A stretch of 64,000 nt of DNA from Bog-473 sp963824195 (GCA_963824195.1 CAWGOJ010000005.1:106254-170253); one strand, 5' to 3'. Counted from the first letter of the stretch, positions 26,439 to 36,222 are shown. Notes: generated by a model not told the origin, from the letters alone. Program-made: numbers and translations.

Positions 26439-28588
26439 GCGGCACGACTCGACACGAGCCTCGCCGCGCGCGCGCCCTCACGGGGCGCGGGGCGCCGGCG
26501 TCGACGGGAAAGTCAGCGCCGAGAAAGGCAACGGGGAAGTCACCGAAGCCCACGGGGACGACGCGTGCGCGCCCGTCGTCAGCCGGGGTCCGGTCGGCGG
26601 GTCCGGCACGCCCGGCCCAGCCGGCCCGGCACCAGCGCCCTGCCACACCCGGCCGCCGATCGGCCGCTCCCTCGACCCGCTCCGTCGCGCAACCGCGTTC
26701 GCGTCCCCGTCCGCACCGACCGCCCACCAAGACGGCGAGGCTGTCGAAGTCGCGGCCGCGGGAGTCCTGGGCCGGCGGCAGGTTCCACCGGCGGGTCCGG
26801 TTCGTCCGGTTTGTCCTCGCGGTCGCCATGCTGCTCCTGGTGGCGCGGTTGGTCGACGTCCAGGTCCTTCACGCCGACGCCTACGGGGCGGCGGCACGGG
26901 GGGAGTCCTCCATCTCCGTCTCGTTGCCGTCGGTACGGGGCGGGATCTATGCCCGTGACGGGTCGCCCCTGGCGATGTCCGTGCCGACCGACGACGTCGT
27001 GGCCGACGACTTCCAGGTGGCTCATCCGGTGCAGACGGCGCTCGCGTTGTCACCCCTGCTCGGCATCCCCGCCACGACTCTCGCGACCCAGCTCCACGAG
27101 CGGTCCGGCTACGTGGTGCTGGCCCGCCAGCTGGCCCAGACGACGGGCCAAAAGATCGCGGCGGACGCCATCCCCGGCATCACGCTGATCGACGACTCCA
27201 AGCGGCTGGTCCCCAACGGGAACCTGGCCGCACCCGTCATCGGGTTCACCAACGGCGCCGGTCAGGGAGCAGCCGGGCTCGAGTTCGGCGACAACAGCCA
27301 GCTCGCGGGAACGGCCGGCAAGGAGACGATCATGGAGTCGCCGGCGGGGGTCGCTCTGCCGCAGTCCCCCGTGACGAACCAGGTGGCGACGACCCCGGGC
27401 ACGGGGCTCGAGCTGACGTTGGACACCCAGCTGCAATACGAGTCCGAGCAGGCGCTCGCCAAGGCGATCGAATCGTCGAACGCGGTCAGCGGCACCGCCG
27501 TCGTGATGGACGTCAAGACGGGACAGATTCTCTCCATGGCCAATCTCGCCGCCACGCACCCGAGCGCCCAGGGAGCGCCGACGGCAACCAGCACCGCCGC
27601 GTCGAGCACCGGAGGGGTCGTCCCGATCGGACCGCACGACGCCATCGACGAGGCGCAGAACAACCTCGCCGTGACCCAACTGTACGAGCCGGGCTCCGTC
27701 TTCAAGCTCGTCACGTTCTCGGCCGCGCTGCAGGACAGCCTGATCAATCCGAACAGCGTCTTCACCGTGCCCGATCAGATCCAGCTCGACGGCTCGACCT
27801 TCCACGACGCCGAGCCGCATCCCACCGAGACGCTCACCGCGACGCAGATCCTGGCGCAGTCCTCGAACATCGGGACCTCGGAGATCGCCCAGGGCGTCGG
27901 TGAGCAGCGGCTGCTCAACCAGGTCAAGGCGTTGGGCTTCGGGCAGCCGACCGGACTGAACTTCCCCGGGGAGTCCCCCGGACTGCTTGCCACCGCAGCC
28001 CAGTGGGAGCCGACGGACTACGTATCGCTGCCGATCGGCCAGGTGGACGCGGTGAGCGCGCTCCAGGTGCTCGACGCCTACAACGCGGTGGCCAACGGCG
28101 GTGTCTTCGTCGCTCCGAAGCTCGTGCAGGCGACCGTCAGCCCGTCGGGCGCGCTCACCCAGACCGCACCTTCTGCCACCCACGAGGTCTTCTCGCCCTC
28201 CGTCGACTCCGAGCTCACGTCCATGCTCGAGCAGGTCGTCAACACCGGCACAGGAACCAGCGCCGCCGTCCCGGGGTACACGGTCGCCGGGAAGACCGGG
28301 ACGGCCCAGATCCCCACGCAGGGCCACGACTCCTACGTGACCGGTGCCTACATGGCGTCCTTCGTCGGGTTCGCGCCAGCCGTGAACCCGACGCTCTCCA
28401 TGATCGTGGTGCTCAACCGGCCCACCCCGATCTTCGGTGGCACAGTGGCGGCGCCGGTGTTTTCCCAGATCATGAGCTACGCGCTGCACCGGTACGACAT
28501 CCCGACGACCCCGGGTGCGCAGACGACCACCACCCCGCCGGGCTCGACGCCGGTATCGGCGACCAGCCAGGCCCAGGACATCACGTGA
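26435..28588 (+). CDS. ftsI: Septal peptidoglycan transpeptidase PBP3 (FtsI)
   Basis: This is the class B penicillin-binding protein that crosslinks septal peptidoglycan. From ATG 26435 it has 717 residues. A long basic Lys/Arg/Pro/Thr-rich cytoplasmic extension (1-122) precedes the TM helix (123-143). The pedestal domain starts SVRGGIYARDGSPLAMS. The transpeptidase motifs are S421-V-F-K424 in YEPGSVFKL, SSN near 477, and K620-T-G-T. No PASTA domain is present. If the upstream ftsL frame is real as written, this would be the C-terminal part of a fusion. Confidence 0.93.
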   Translation: MSGTTRHEPRRARALTGRGAPASTGKSAPRKATGKSPKPTGTTRARPSSAGVRSAGPARPAQPARHQRPATPGRRSAAPSTRSVAQPRSRPRPHRPPTKTARLSKSRPRESWAGGRFHRRVRFVRFVLAVAMLLLVARLVDVQVLHADAYGAAARGESSISVSLPSVRGGIYARDGSPLAMSVPTDDVVADDFQVAHPVQTALALSPLLGIPATTLATQLHERSGYVVLARQLAQTTGQKIAADAIPGITLIDDSKRLVPNGNLAAPVIGFTNGAGQGAAGLEFGDNSQLAGTAGKETIMESPAGVALPQSPVTNQVATTPGTGLELTLDTQLQYESEQALAKAIESSNAVSGTAVVMDVKTGQILSMANLAATHPSAQGAPTATSTAASSTGGVVPIGPHDAIDEAQNNLAVTQLYEPGSVFKLVTFSAALQDSLINPNSVFTVPDQIQLDGSTFHDAEPHPTETLTATQILAQSSNIGTSEIAQGVGEQRLLNQVKALGFGQPTGLNFPGESPGLLATAAQWEPTDYVSLPIGQVDAVSALQVLDAYNAVANGGVFVAPKLVQATVSPSGALTQTAPSATHEVFSPSVDSELTSMLEQVVNTGTGTSAAVPGYTVAGKTGTAQIPTQGHDSYVTGAYMASFVGFAPAVNPTLSMIVVLNRPTPIFGGTVAAPVFSQIMSYALHRYDIPTTPGAQTTTTPPGSTPVSATSQAQDIT

Positions 28589-28658
28589 ATCTGGCCCACA
28601 CACCCATTGCGGGCGTGACGCAGGGGTGTCCGAGGCATGTAACGCTGTCGGTTCGATC

Positions 28659-30257
28659 ATGCGAACCGTGCCCATGAACCTCCTTTTCGACGACATCGAA
28701 GTCATCGAGTCGGTCGGTGACCCCTCCACCGTCCTGGTCGGCGGCATCACCCACGACAGCCGGAGGGTGGTCCCGGGAGACCTGTTCTGCTGCGTGCCCG
28801 GTCAGGTCAGCGACGGGCACACCCACGCCGCCGAGGCGGTCGAGCGAGGCGCGGTCGGTCTCCTGTGCGAGCACTTCATCCCCGAGCTCATCGGCCGCGA
28901 AATCGTGCAGACTCGGATCGCGCCGGGGACGATGCGCCCGGTCATGGCCCGGCTGGCCGCCGCCTTCTACTCGTTCCCGGCACGGGACCTCTTGATGATC
29001 GGGGTGACCGGCACCAACGGCAAGACCACGGTCACCCAACTCCTGGGCGACATCCTGGGTGCCACGGGCCGGCCCACCAACGTGATGGGCACGCTCTCGG
29101 GCGCCAGGACGACGCCGGAGGCGACGGAGGTCCAGCGGGTGCTGGCCGGAGTGCGGGACCGGCAGAAGTCCGACGGCGCCCGCCACGCGGTCGCCATGGA
29201 GGTGTCGAGCCACGCGCTGGCGCAGTCGCGCGTGGAGGGCATCCACTTCGACGTCGCCGTCTTCACCAACTTGAGCCACGACCACCTGGACTACCACCGG
29301 ACGATGGAGGACTACTTCGGGGCCAAGGCGACGCTCTTCACCTCACGCCACGCGCTGCGCGGGGTGGTCAACGCCGACGATCCGTGGGGCCGGCGGCTCC
29401 TGGAGCGATCGCGCATCCCTACCGTCGCCGTGCACCACTCCGATGCCTCCGACGTCGTGTTGCGACCGGGACACAGCGAGTTCACCTGGCGCGGCCAGCG
29501 GATCACGACGCCGCTGACCGGCGCAATCAACGTCGACAACACCCTGCTGGCCGCCGAGGCGGCGCTTGCGCTCGGCGAGCCACATCTGGGCGTCGAGGAG
29601 ATCGCGCTCGCCCTCCGTCACGTCCAGGCGGTCCCGGGGCGGCTCCAGGTGATCGTCACGCCCCCAGCGCCCGGTCCGGCGTCGGCGTCGGCGGAGACGG
29701 AGGCGGAGGCGGAGGAGCGGCCTCCGTTCACCGTCCTGGTCGACTACGCGCACACCCCCGCGGGTCTCGAGGTGGTGCTGGGCGAGGCGCGGTCCCTCGC
29801 ACCCGGCGGCCGCGTGCTCAGCGTCTTCGGGTGTGGAGGGAACCGGGACCGCTCCAAGCGCCCCGTCATGGGCGGTGTGGCCGAGCGCATGAGCGATCTC
29901 GCGTTCGTGACGTCGGACAACCCGCGCGACGAGGATCCCCTCGCTGTCATCGACGAGGTCCTGCGAGGGATCCCCGATGGGCGGAGCAACCCGCGGATCG
30001 TCGTCGAGCCGGACCGCCGGGTGGCGATCCGGCTCGCCCTCGATGCAGCAGGTCCCGGGGATGTGGTCGTCATCGCGGGGAAGGGCCATGAGGCCTATCA
30101 GGAGATCGCCGGCCAGCGACTGCCTTTCGACGACGCCGTCGAAGCCCGCCGGGCATTGGCTGTTCGATACGGATCTGACCCCGCCACCTGGGCCACCGGC
30201 GCCACGGTCACCACCGCCGTCACCGCCGCATCCGGCAGCACACATCCGGAGGTCTGA
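28659..30257 (+). CDS. murE: UDP-MurNAc-tripeptide synthetase, mDAP type
   Basis: MurE adds the third amino acid of the stem peptide. The 532 residues contain the ATP loop GVTGTNGKTTVTQLLG (about 113-128), the carbamylated-lysine region YFGAKATLF and DNPR at about 421-424 (SDNPRDEDP), the signature for meso-diaminopimelate. An acidic Ala/Pro/Ser/Glu-rich insert of roughly 22 residues sits between the central and C-terminal domains. ATG 28674 is an alternative start 5 codons in. In most organisms murF follows; here mraY follows directly. Confidence 0.95.
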   Translation: MRTVPMNLLFDDIEVIESVGDPSTVLVGGITHDSRRVVPGDLFCCVPGQVSDGHTHAAEAVERGAVGLLCEHFIPELIGREIVQTRIAPGTMRPVMARLAAAFYSFPARDLLMIGVTGTNGKTTVTQLLGDILGATGRPTNVMGTLSGARTTPEATEVQRVLAGVRDRQKSDGARHAVAMEVSSHALAQSRVEGIHFDVAVFTNLSHDHLDYHRTMEDYFGAKATLFTSRHALRGVVNADDPWGRRLLERSRIPTVAVHHSDASDVVLRPGHSEFTWRGQRITTPLTGAINVDNTLLAAEAALALGEPHLGVEEIALALRHVQAVPGRLQVIVTPPAPGPASASAETEAEAEERPPFTVLVDYAHTPAGLEVVLGEARSLAPGGRVLSVFGCGGNRDRSKRPVMGGVAERMSDLAFVTSDNPRDEDPLAVIDEVLRGIPDGRSNPRIVVEPDRRVAIRLALDAAGPGDVVVIAGKGHEAYQEIAGQRLPFDDAVEARRALAVRYGSDPATWATGATVTTAVTAASGSTHPEV

Positions 30258-30264
30258 CCAGAAC

Positions 30265-31305
30265 GTGCTCGGACTGCTCGTTTCGGGAGGCGTCGCGATG
30301 TGGGCCGCCATCCTCTCGACCCCCTTTCTCATCCGCTACTTCCGCAACCGCCAGATCGGCCAGCACATCAGGGAGGACGGGCCAGCGACCCACAGCGCCA
30401 AGGCCGGTACACCGACCATGGGCGGCATCGCGATCGTGGGCTCGGTCGTGCTCGGATACGCCATCGGCCACATCGGAACCGAGGTCCGTTTCTCGCGAAC
30501 CGGCTACCTCGCCATCGGCGCCGTTGTGGCTTTCGGGTTCATCGGGTACGTCGATGACTACATAAAGGTGCACCACCGGCGCAGCCTGGGACTCAACAAG
30601 CGGGGGAAGGCGGCCGCCCAGCTGGTCTGTGCGCTGGTCTTCGCCGAACTGGCGGTGCACTGGGCCCACGCTTCGACGGCGCTCTCGTTCACCCGCGCCG
30701 ACGTGATCGGCATCAACCTGGGGCAGGTCGGCTGGGTGATCTTCGCCGTCCTGGTCATGGTGGGCTCGTCCAACGCGGTGAACATCACCGACGGGGTGGA
30801 CGGCCTGGCCGCGGGTGCGGGGACATTCTGCTTCGCCGTCTTGTCCATCATGGGGTATTGGATCTTCCGGCACGTGTCGATCTACCACGTGCTCCCCGCG
30901 TCGGCGATCGACCTCTCACTCGTGGCGGTCGCACTCGCCGGCGCCTGCATCGGGTTCCTGTGGTGGAACGCGGCCCCGGCCAAGATCATCATGGGCGACA
31001 CCGGGTCGCTGGCCATCGGTGCCGGCCTGGCGGCGTTGTGCCTCCTGCTCAACCTCGACCTGCTCCTGCTCATCATCGGCGGGCTCTTCGTCATGGAGAC
31101 CCTGTCGGTGATCCTCCAGGTGATCAGCTTCCGCGTGTTCCACCGGCGTATCTTCCGCATGGCCCCGATCCACCATCACTTCGAGCTCGGGGGCTGGCCC
31201 GAGACCACGGTGATCGTGCGATTCTGGATCCTCGGCGGGCTCTTCTGCGCGCTGAGCCTCGGCATCTTCTACGGCGACTTCCTCACGGTGGCGAAATTCA
31301 CATGA
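30265..31305 (+). CDS. mraY: Phospho-MurNAc-pentapeptide transferase
   Basis: MraY is the polytopic enzyme making lipid I from UDP-MurNAc-pentapeptide and undecaprenyl phosphate. The GTG at 30265 has GGAGG at 30248-30252 inside the end of murE and gives 346 residues with about ten TM helices. Family motifs are GTPTMGG, YVDDYIK (catalytic aspartates), NITDGVDGLAAG, MGDTGSLAIG and APIHHHFELGGWPE. After it comes a 94-bp gap with no gene, exactly where murD usually lies. Confidence 0.95.
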   Translation: MLGLLVSGGVAMWAAILSTPFLIRYFRNRQIGQHIREDGPATHSAKAGTPTMGGIAIVGSVVLGYAIGHIGTEVRFSRTGYLAIGAVVAFGFIGYVDDYIKVHHRRSLGLNKRGKAAAQLVCALVFAELAVHWAHASTALSFTRADVIGINLGQVGWVIFAVLVMVGSSNAVNITDGVDGLAAGAGTFCFAVLSIMGYWIFRHVSIYHVLPASAIDLSLVAVALAGACIGFLWWNAAPAKIIMGDTGSLAIGAGLAALCLLLNLDLLLLIIGGLFVMETLSVILQVISFRVFHRRIFRMAPIHHHFELGGWPETTVIVRFWILGGLFCALSLGIFYGDFLTVAKFT

Positions 31306-31399
31306 CCCTCCGCCACTTGGGCCGCCCCGTGCGGGAGACTGACGACATGCATCGGGTGTCGGACCGGGCAGAGAGGCGCGCCCGCGCCCAGGGGGGGCG

Positions 31400-32734
31400 G
31401 TGGCGGTGACCCCGGCACGGCCCACCACGCCGAAGGACGGGCACGGCCACGCCCGGTCGTCGGCAGCCGGATTGCGCGTCGGAGGGCGACAGCTGGCGGT
31501 CTCCACCGTGCTGCTGGTCGTCGTCGCCCTGCTCTGCGTCATCGGGCTCGTGATGGTCGGGACCGCTTCTTCGGTGATCTCCATCGCCACGTACGGCACC
31601 CCATGGGCGATCCTGATCAGGGAGGGCATGTGGATGGCCATCGGCGTCGTCGCGCTGGGGCTGGCCATGCGCGTCGACTACCGGAAGCTCCGGCGGTTCA
31701 GCCCCCTGCTGCTCCTGATCACCTTCGGGCTCCTCTTCGTCGTGCTGGTCCCGGGCCTCGGCGTGCACGTCCAGGGATCGAGCCGGTGGGTGGGCTTCGG
31801 CCAGTTCCGCCTCCAACCGTCGGAGCTCATGAAGCTGGCCCTCACGCTGTTCGCGGCCGACTTCATCTCCCGTCGCCTCGACGAGGACGCGTCGGACCGG
31901 CGCATCATCGGTCCGGTGCTCCTCGTCACGGGCTTCGCGTGCGTGCTGATCCTCGCCCAGCCCGACATGGGCACGGCGATGGTCCTCGGATGCATCGCGC
32001 TCGCCCTCCTGTTCGTCTCGGGCGTGCGGCTCGGTCCCGTCATGAAGGTGATGGCCGCCCTGGCGGGCCTCGCCGTGATCGTGGCGGTGGCCTCGCCCTA
32101 CCGCCGGGCCCGGCTCCTCTCGTTCGTGGACCCTTCGGCACACGGCTCGGGGTCGGGGTACCAGGTCGTCCAGTCGCTCATCGGCCTGGGGTCGGGCCAC
32201 CTGTTCGGTGAGGGACTCGGCGGCGGGCAGGAGCAATGGGGTTTCCTGCCCAACGCCCACACGGACTTCATCTTCTCGGTCATCGGTGAGGAGCTCGGCA
32301 TCGCCGGTGCCCTCCTGGTGCTGGCGCTCCTCTGCGGCTTCTTGTGGCTCGGCATTCGGGCGGCGACGCAGTCGCCCGACCGCTTCGGGGCCCTGCTCGC
32401 GCTCGGACTGGTGGCCTGGGTGGGCGCGGAGACGCTGATCAACGTCGGAGCGGTCGTCGGTGTGCTGCCGGTCACCGGGATCCCTCTGCCGTTCATCTCG
32501 TTCGGCGGCTCGTCGCTGGTGATCACGATGGCGGCGGCCGGTGTGTTGATCAACGTGGCCCGCGAGGGCGAGGCCGCCGGCACCCTGCGGATCGCCGGGC
32601 CGTCTCGGGCTCGGACGAAGAACCGCAGCCGAGCCGCAGACGGGACGCACGGCGGTCACGGCGGTCACGGCGGGCATCGAGGCGCCGGGGCTGCGTCGAC
32701 CCGCCGGCCGGCCGGCGCGGCCCGAGGTCGGTGA
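31400..32734 (+). CDS. ftsW: Septal peptidoglycan glycosyltransferase FtsW
   Basis: FtsW is the SEDS-family lipid II polymerase that works with FtsI at the septum. The 444 residues contain about ten TM helices. SEDS landmarks include GSSRWVGFGQFRLQPSELMKLAL, the catalytic aspartate region NAHTDFIFSVIGEELG, and PLPFISFGGSSL. The cytoplasmic C-terminus holds a small HGGHGGHGGH repeat rich in glycine and histidine that could bind metal, though this is speculative. The GTG start is 95 bp after mraY, and the end overlaps murG by GTGA. Confidence 0.94.
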   Translation: MAVTPARPTTPKDGHGHARSSAAGLRVGGRQLAVSTVLLVVVALLCVIGLVMVGTASSVISIATYGTPWAILIREGMWMAIGVVALGLAMRVDYRKLRRFSPLLLLITFGLLFVVLVPGLGVHVQGSSRWVGFGQFRLQPSELMKLALTLFAADFISRRLDEDASDRRIIGPVLLVTGFACVLILAQPDMGTAMVLGCIALALLFVSGVRLGPVMKVMAALAGLAVIVAVASPYRRARLLSFVDPSAHGSGSGYQVVQSLIGLGSGHLFGEGLGGGQEQWGFLPNAHTDFIFSVIGEELGIAGALLVLALLCGFLWLGIRAATQSPDRFGALLALGLVAWVGAETLINVGAVVGVLPVTGIPLPFISFGGSSLVITMAAAGVLINVAREGEAAGTLRIAGPSRARTKNRSRAADGTHGGHGGHGGHRGAGAASTRRPAGAARGR

Positions 32735-33861
32735 GCGCACGGCGCGGCACCGTGGTCGCGGGCGGCGGGACGGGCGGTCACATCGTCCCCTCGCTGCAGA
32801 TCGCCCGCGCTCTCGTGGAGCGCGGGCACCCGGCGCACACCATTGAGCTCTACGGCTCGCGGCGGGGGCAGGAGGCCACCACCTGGCCGGCGCTCGAGTT
32901 CTCCTACACATTGCTGTCCGGACGCGGGCTCCGGCGGAGCATGCGCCCCGCAGCCTGGTGGGCCAACGCGGGAGCGGTGGTGGGGCTCGTGTGGGCCTGC
33001 GTCCGCGCCCTGGGCTCCTTCGTGGCCCGACGGCCGCGGGTGGTCGTCATCGTGGGGGGTTACGCGAGCTTCGCCGCCGGCCTCGCGGCGATCCTGACCA
33101 GGGTCCCGTTGGTCTCCGTGAACACCGACGCGGTCCCGGGTGCCGTCAACGGGCTGCTCGGCCGTTTCGCGGCGGCCAACGCCGTGGCCTTCGCCGGGAC
33201 CGACCTGCCGCGGGCGCAGGTCACCGGCACACCGGTCCGCCCCGAGCTCGCCTCGCTGGACCGGTCGCCGGAGGGCCAGGCGCGTAGCAGGGAGGTGCTC
33301 GACCTGCCGAGCGACCGTGAGACGGTCGCCGCGGTGGGCGGCTCGCTCGGCGCGCTGCGGATCAACCGGGCGGTGGCGGATCTCGCGCGGGCCTGGGCCG
33401 GCTCCGGGGGGCGTGCGGTGTACCACGTCACCGGTCGGCGTGACTACGAGGCGTTCGCACCCTCGGCGGACGGTGCAGCGGACGGGGAAGGGCTCCGCTA
33501 CCGCGTGGTGCCCTTTGAGGACCGGATGCCCGATCTGTACGCGGCGGCCGACGTGTGTGTGACGCGGGCGGGCGCCATGACGGTGGCCGAGTTGCTGGTG
33601 TCGGGAGTGCCGGCGATCCTGGTCCCTCTGCCCGGCGCCCCGCGGGACCACCAGACGCGTAATGCCGAGGCGCTGGTCGGCATGGGCGCGGCCGTGCACA
33701 TCCCGGATCTCGAGTGCACCGGGGAGCGGCTCGCCGAGGAGCTCGACGCGCTGTTCGCCGATCCGGAGCGCCTCCGGGCGATGAGCGAGGCTGCCCGCGG
33801 GCACGCGTACCCCGACGCGGCGGCCCGCGTCGCCGAGTTGGTCGACGCCCATGCGCGCTGA
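32731..33861 (+). CDS. murG: Lipid II synthase (GlcNAc transferase) MurG
   Basis: MurG transfers GlcNAc to lipid I on the inner membrane face. From GTG 32731 (GTGA with ftsW) it has 376 residues. Motifs are VAGGGTGGHIVPSLQIARAL (glycine-rich loop), VIVGGYASFAAGLAA, VGGSLGALRINRAV and the sugar-nucleotide site VTRAGAMTVAELLVSGVPAILVPLPGAPRDHQTRNAEAL. The last motif is usually GAMTxAEL with DHQxxNA, as seen. It overlaps murC by 11 bp. Confidence 0.95.
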   Translation: MSARRGTVVAGGGTGGHIVPSLQIARALVERGHPAHTIELYGSRRGQEATTWPALEFSYTLLSGRGLRRSMRPAAWWANAGAVVGLVWACVRALGSFVARRPRVVVIVGGYASFAAGLAAILTRVPLVSVNTDAVPGAVNGLLGRFAAANAVAFAGTDLPRAQVTGTPVRPELASLDRSPEGQARSREVLDLPSDRETVAAVGGSLGALRINRAVADLARAWAGSGGRAVYHVTGRRDYEAFAPSADGAADGEGLRYRVVPFEDRMPDLYAAADVCVTRAGAMTVAELLVSGVPAILVPLPGAPRDHQTRNAEALVGMGAAVHIPDLECTGERLAEELDALFADPERLRAMSEAARGHAYPDAAARVAELVDAHAR

Positions 33862-35245
33862 CGCCGACCTCTGGGAGCCGCTGGACCTCGCAGTGTCGCG
33901 GCGCATCCACGTGGTCGGCATCGGGGGGGCCGGCATGAGTGCGATCGCGCTGGTGCTGCGGGCGATGGGCCATACCGTCTCGGGCTCGGACCTGAAGGAT
34001 TCGCCGGTGGCGGAGCGCCTGCGCTCACGCGGCATCTCGGTGGCGGTGGGGCACCGGCCGGAGAACGTGGCCGGCGCCGATGCGCTCACCTACTCGCCGG
34101 CGGTGCCGCCGGAGAACCCCGAGCTCGTCGAGGCGCGCGCCCGGGGGATCCGGGTCGTCCCCCGCTCCGAGATGCTGGCGGCCATCTGTGCCACGCGGCG
34201 CTGCCTGGCCGTGGCGGGGACGCACGGGAAGACGACGACCGCCTCGATGCTGTCACTGATCCTCGTGGAGGCGGGGCTGCGGCCGTCCTTCGTGATCGGG
34301 GCCGACGTCAACGAGATCGGCACCAACGCCGTCTGGGACTCGGGGGAGTGGCTCGTCGTGGAGGCCGACGAGAGCTACGGGACGTTCCAGGCCATCAGCC
34401 CCGACCTGGCGGTGCTCACGAACGTCGAGCCGGACCACCTCGACTACTACGGCACCTTCGAGGTCCTGCGCGCCGCTTTCTCCGACTTCGTGGCCGGCGC
34501 CGGCGGGGGGGCCGTCGTGTGCTCGGACGACCCCGAGGCGGCGGCCATCGGCCGGGAGCACGGCGCTCTCACCGTCGGGTCCGCCGCGGGGTCGACGTAC
34601 GCCATCGATGACCTCGACGTGCAGCGCAGCTCCGTGTCGTTCAGCTTGCGTGGACCCGAGGGAGAGCTGGGGATCCTGCGCATCGGAGTCCCCGGCCTGC
34701 ACAACGCCCGGAACGCCGCGCTGGCCGCCGTGGCGGCACTCCAGGCCGGCGCGCCCTTCGAGGCGGCGCAGACCGCCCTCGCCCGCTTCGCCGGCGTCAC
34801 CCGCCGCTTCGAATTCCGTGGTGAGTGGCGCGGCGTCACCTTCGTGGACGACTACGCCCACCTCCCGACCGAGGTGCGGGCGGCCCTGGCGACGGCGAAG
34901 AGCGGCGGCTGGTCGCGCGTGGTGGCGGTGTTCCAGCCGCACCGCTTCTCGCGCACCGCTGCCCTGGCGACGCAATTCGGGTCCGCGTTCGGTGACGCCG
35001 ACGTGCTGGTGGTGACCGACGTCTACAGCGCCGGCGAGCGCCCCGTTCCCGGAGTCTCGGGTCGCCTGGTGGCGGACGCGGTCAGGGCGCAGGACCCGAG
35101 GCTGCCCGTCACGTACGCGCCGGGCTGGGAGGAGTTGCGCCGCGCCGTCGGCCACGTGCTCCAGCCGGGCGACCTCTGCCTCACCCTGGGTGCCGGGGAC
35201 CTGACGACGCTCCCGGACGACATGCTGGGGTCCCCGCAGTGGTGA
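33851..35245 (+). CDS. murC: UDP-MurNAc-L-alanine ligase
   Basis: MurC adds the first amino acid of the stem peptide. The 464 residues show HVVGIGGAGMSAIA, the ATP loop AGTHGKTTTASM, VVEADESYGTF, NVEPDHLDYYGT and DDYAHLPTEVRAAL. The ATG start lies within the end of murG. murB follows with overlapping start and stop codons, so MurC and MurB are probably coupled; in some bacteria they are fused. MurD and MurF, the family relatives needed for residues two and four-five, are not in the window. Confidence 0.95.
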   Translation: MRADADLWEPLDLAVSRRIHVVGIGGAGMSAIALVLRAMGHTVSGSDLKDSPVAERLRSRGISVAVGHRPENVAGADALTYSPAVPPENPELVEARARGIRVVPRSEMLAAICATRRCLAVAGTHGKTTTASMLSLILVEAGLRPSFVIGADVNEIGTNAVWDSGEWLVVEADESYGTFQAISPDLAVLTNVEPDHLDYYGTFEVLRAAFSDFVAGAGGGAVVCSDDPEAAAIGREHGALTVGSAAGSTYAIDDLDVQRSSVSFSLRGPEGELGILRIGVPGLHNARNAALAAVAALQAGAPFEAAQTALARFAGVTRRFEFRGEWRGVTFVDDYAHLPTEVRAALATAKSGGWSRVVAVFQPHRFSRTAALATQFGSAFGDADVLVVTDVYSAGERPVPGVSGRLVADAVRAQDPRLPVTYAPGWEELRRAVGHVLQPGDLCLTLGAGDLTTLPDDMLGSPQW

Positions 35246-36222
35246 CGTCGGGCGTCGATCTGCGCGCCCTGGCCGGTGTGCTGGGCGAGCGGGCCTCACT
35301 GGAGCGGCCGCTCGGCCCGCTGACGACCTACGGCGTCGGGGGTCCGGCTGCGCTCTACGTCGAGGTCGAGGGACCGGCCGACCTCGAGGAGGTGCGTGCC
35401 GCCCTTCGTGAACGGGTCCCGGGGGACGGGCTCGCGATCTTCGTCATCGGGCGGGGTTCCAACCTGCTGGTGTCCGACGCGGGCTTCGACGGGATCGTGC
35501 TGCATCTCGGCAGTGGATTCGCCGGGCTCGAGCTGCCCGACGCGAGCGAGGGTCGCGGCGCGTCTCGGGTGGTGCGGGCGGGGGCGGCCCTGGCGCTCCC
35601 GGTGCTGGCCCGTCGGGTGGCCGACGCCGGTTGGTCGGGACTGTCGTGGGCCGTCGGCGTGCCGGGATCGGTCGGTGGGGCCGTGCGCATGAACGCCGGG
35701 GGCCACGGGTCGGACATCGCTTCGTGCCTCGTCCGCTACCGCTGGGTCGACCTCGTCACCGACGGCGGGGGGACCGACGACGTCGCCCGCCTGGCGTACG
35801 GCTACCGGTCCTCGTCGGTGACCCCCACGCAGCTGGTCCTCGAGGCGGACATCGGGGTCACGCCGGGATCGGTGGAGGCGGAGCAGGAGGCGGTGGCCGC
35901 CATCGTGAGATGGCGGCGGGAGCACCAGCCGGGTGGCTCCAACGCGGGCTCCGTGTTCACCAACCCCGAGGGCGACTCGGCGGGGAGGCTGATCGAGTCG
36001 GCGGGGCTGAAGGGGTTCCGGCTCGGGACGGCGCGCGTGTCGGAGAAGCACGCCAATTTCATCCAGGCGGACAAGGGCGGCCGCGCCGACGACGTCCACG
36101 CGCTCATGGAGCATGTGCGCGGCGTGGTCGCCGAGCGCTGCGGGGTGACGCTGCGCACGGAGGTCCGCCTCCTCGGTTTCGGTGACGGGAAGACTGGTGC
36201 GGTGCACGGAGCGCGGCGATGA
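35239..36222 (+). CDS. murB: UDP-N-acetylenolpyruvoylglucosamine reductase
   Basis: This FAD enzyme reduces UDP-enolpyruvyl-GlcNAc to UDP-MurNAc. FAD contacts include LTTYGVGGPAALYVE, VIGRGSNLLVSDAGFDG and VPGSVGGAVRMNAGGHG. The catalytic serine lies in SNAGSVFTNPEGDSAGRLIE and the catalytic glutamate in RTEVRLLGF. This is the type I/IIb layout without the extra C-terminal lobe. The start may be GTG 35239 or GTG 35242; the latter would overlap murC by the GTGA seen elsewhere in the operon. Confidence 0.94.
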   Translation: MVTSGVDLRALAGVLGERASLERPLGPLTTYGVGGPAALYVEVEGPADLEEVRAALRERVPGDGLAIFVIGRGSNLLVSDAGFDGIVLHLGSGFAGLELPDASEGRGASRVVRAGAALALPVLARRVADAGWSGLSWAVGVPGSVGGAVRMNAGGHGSDIASCLVRYRWVDLVTDGGGTDDVARLAYGYRSSSVTPTQLVLEADIGVTPGSVEAEQEAVAAIVRWRREHQPGGSNAGSVFTNPEGDSAGRLIESAGLKGFRLGTARVSEKHANFIQADKGGRADDVHALMEHVRGVVAERCGVTLRTEVRLLGFGDGKTGAVHGARR

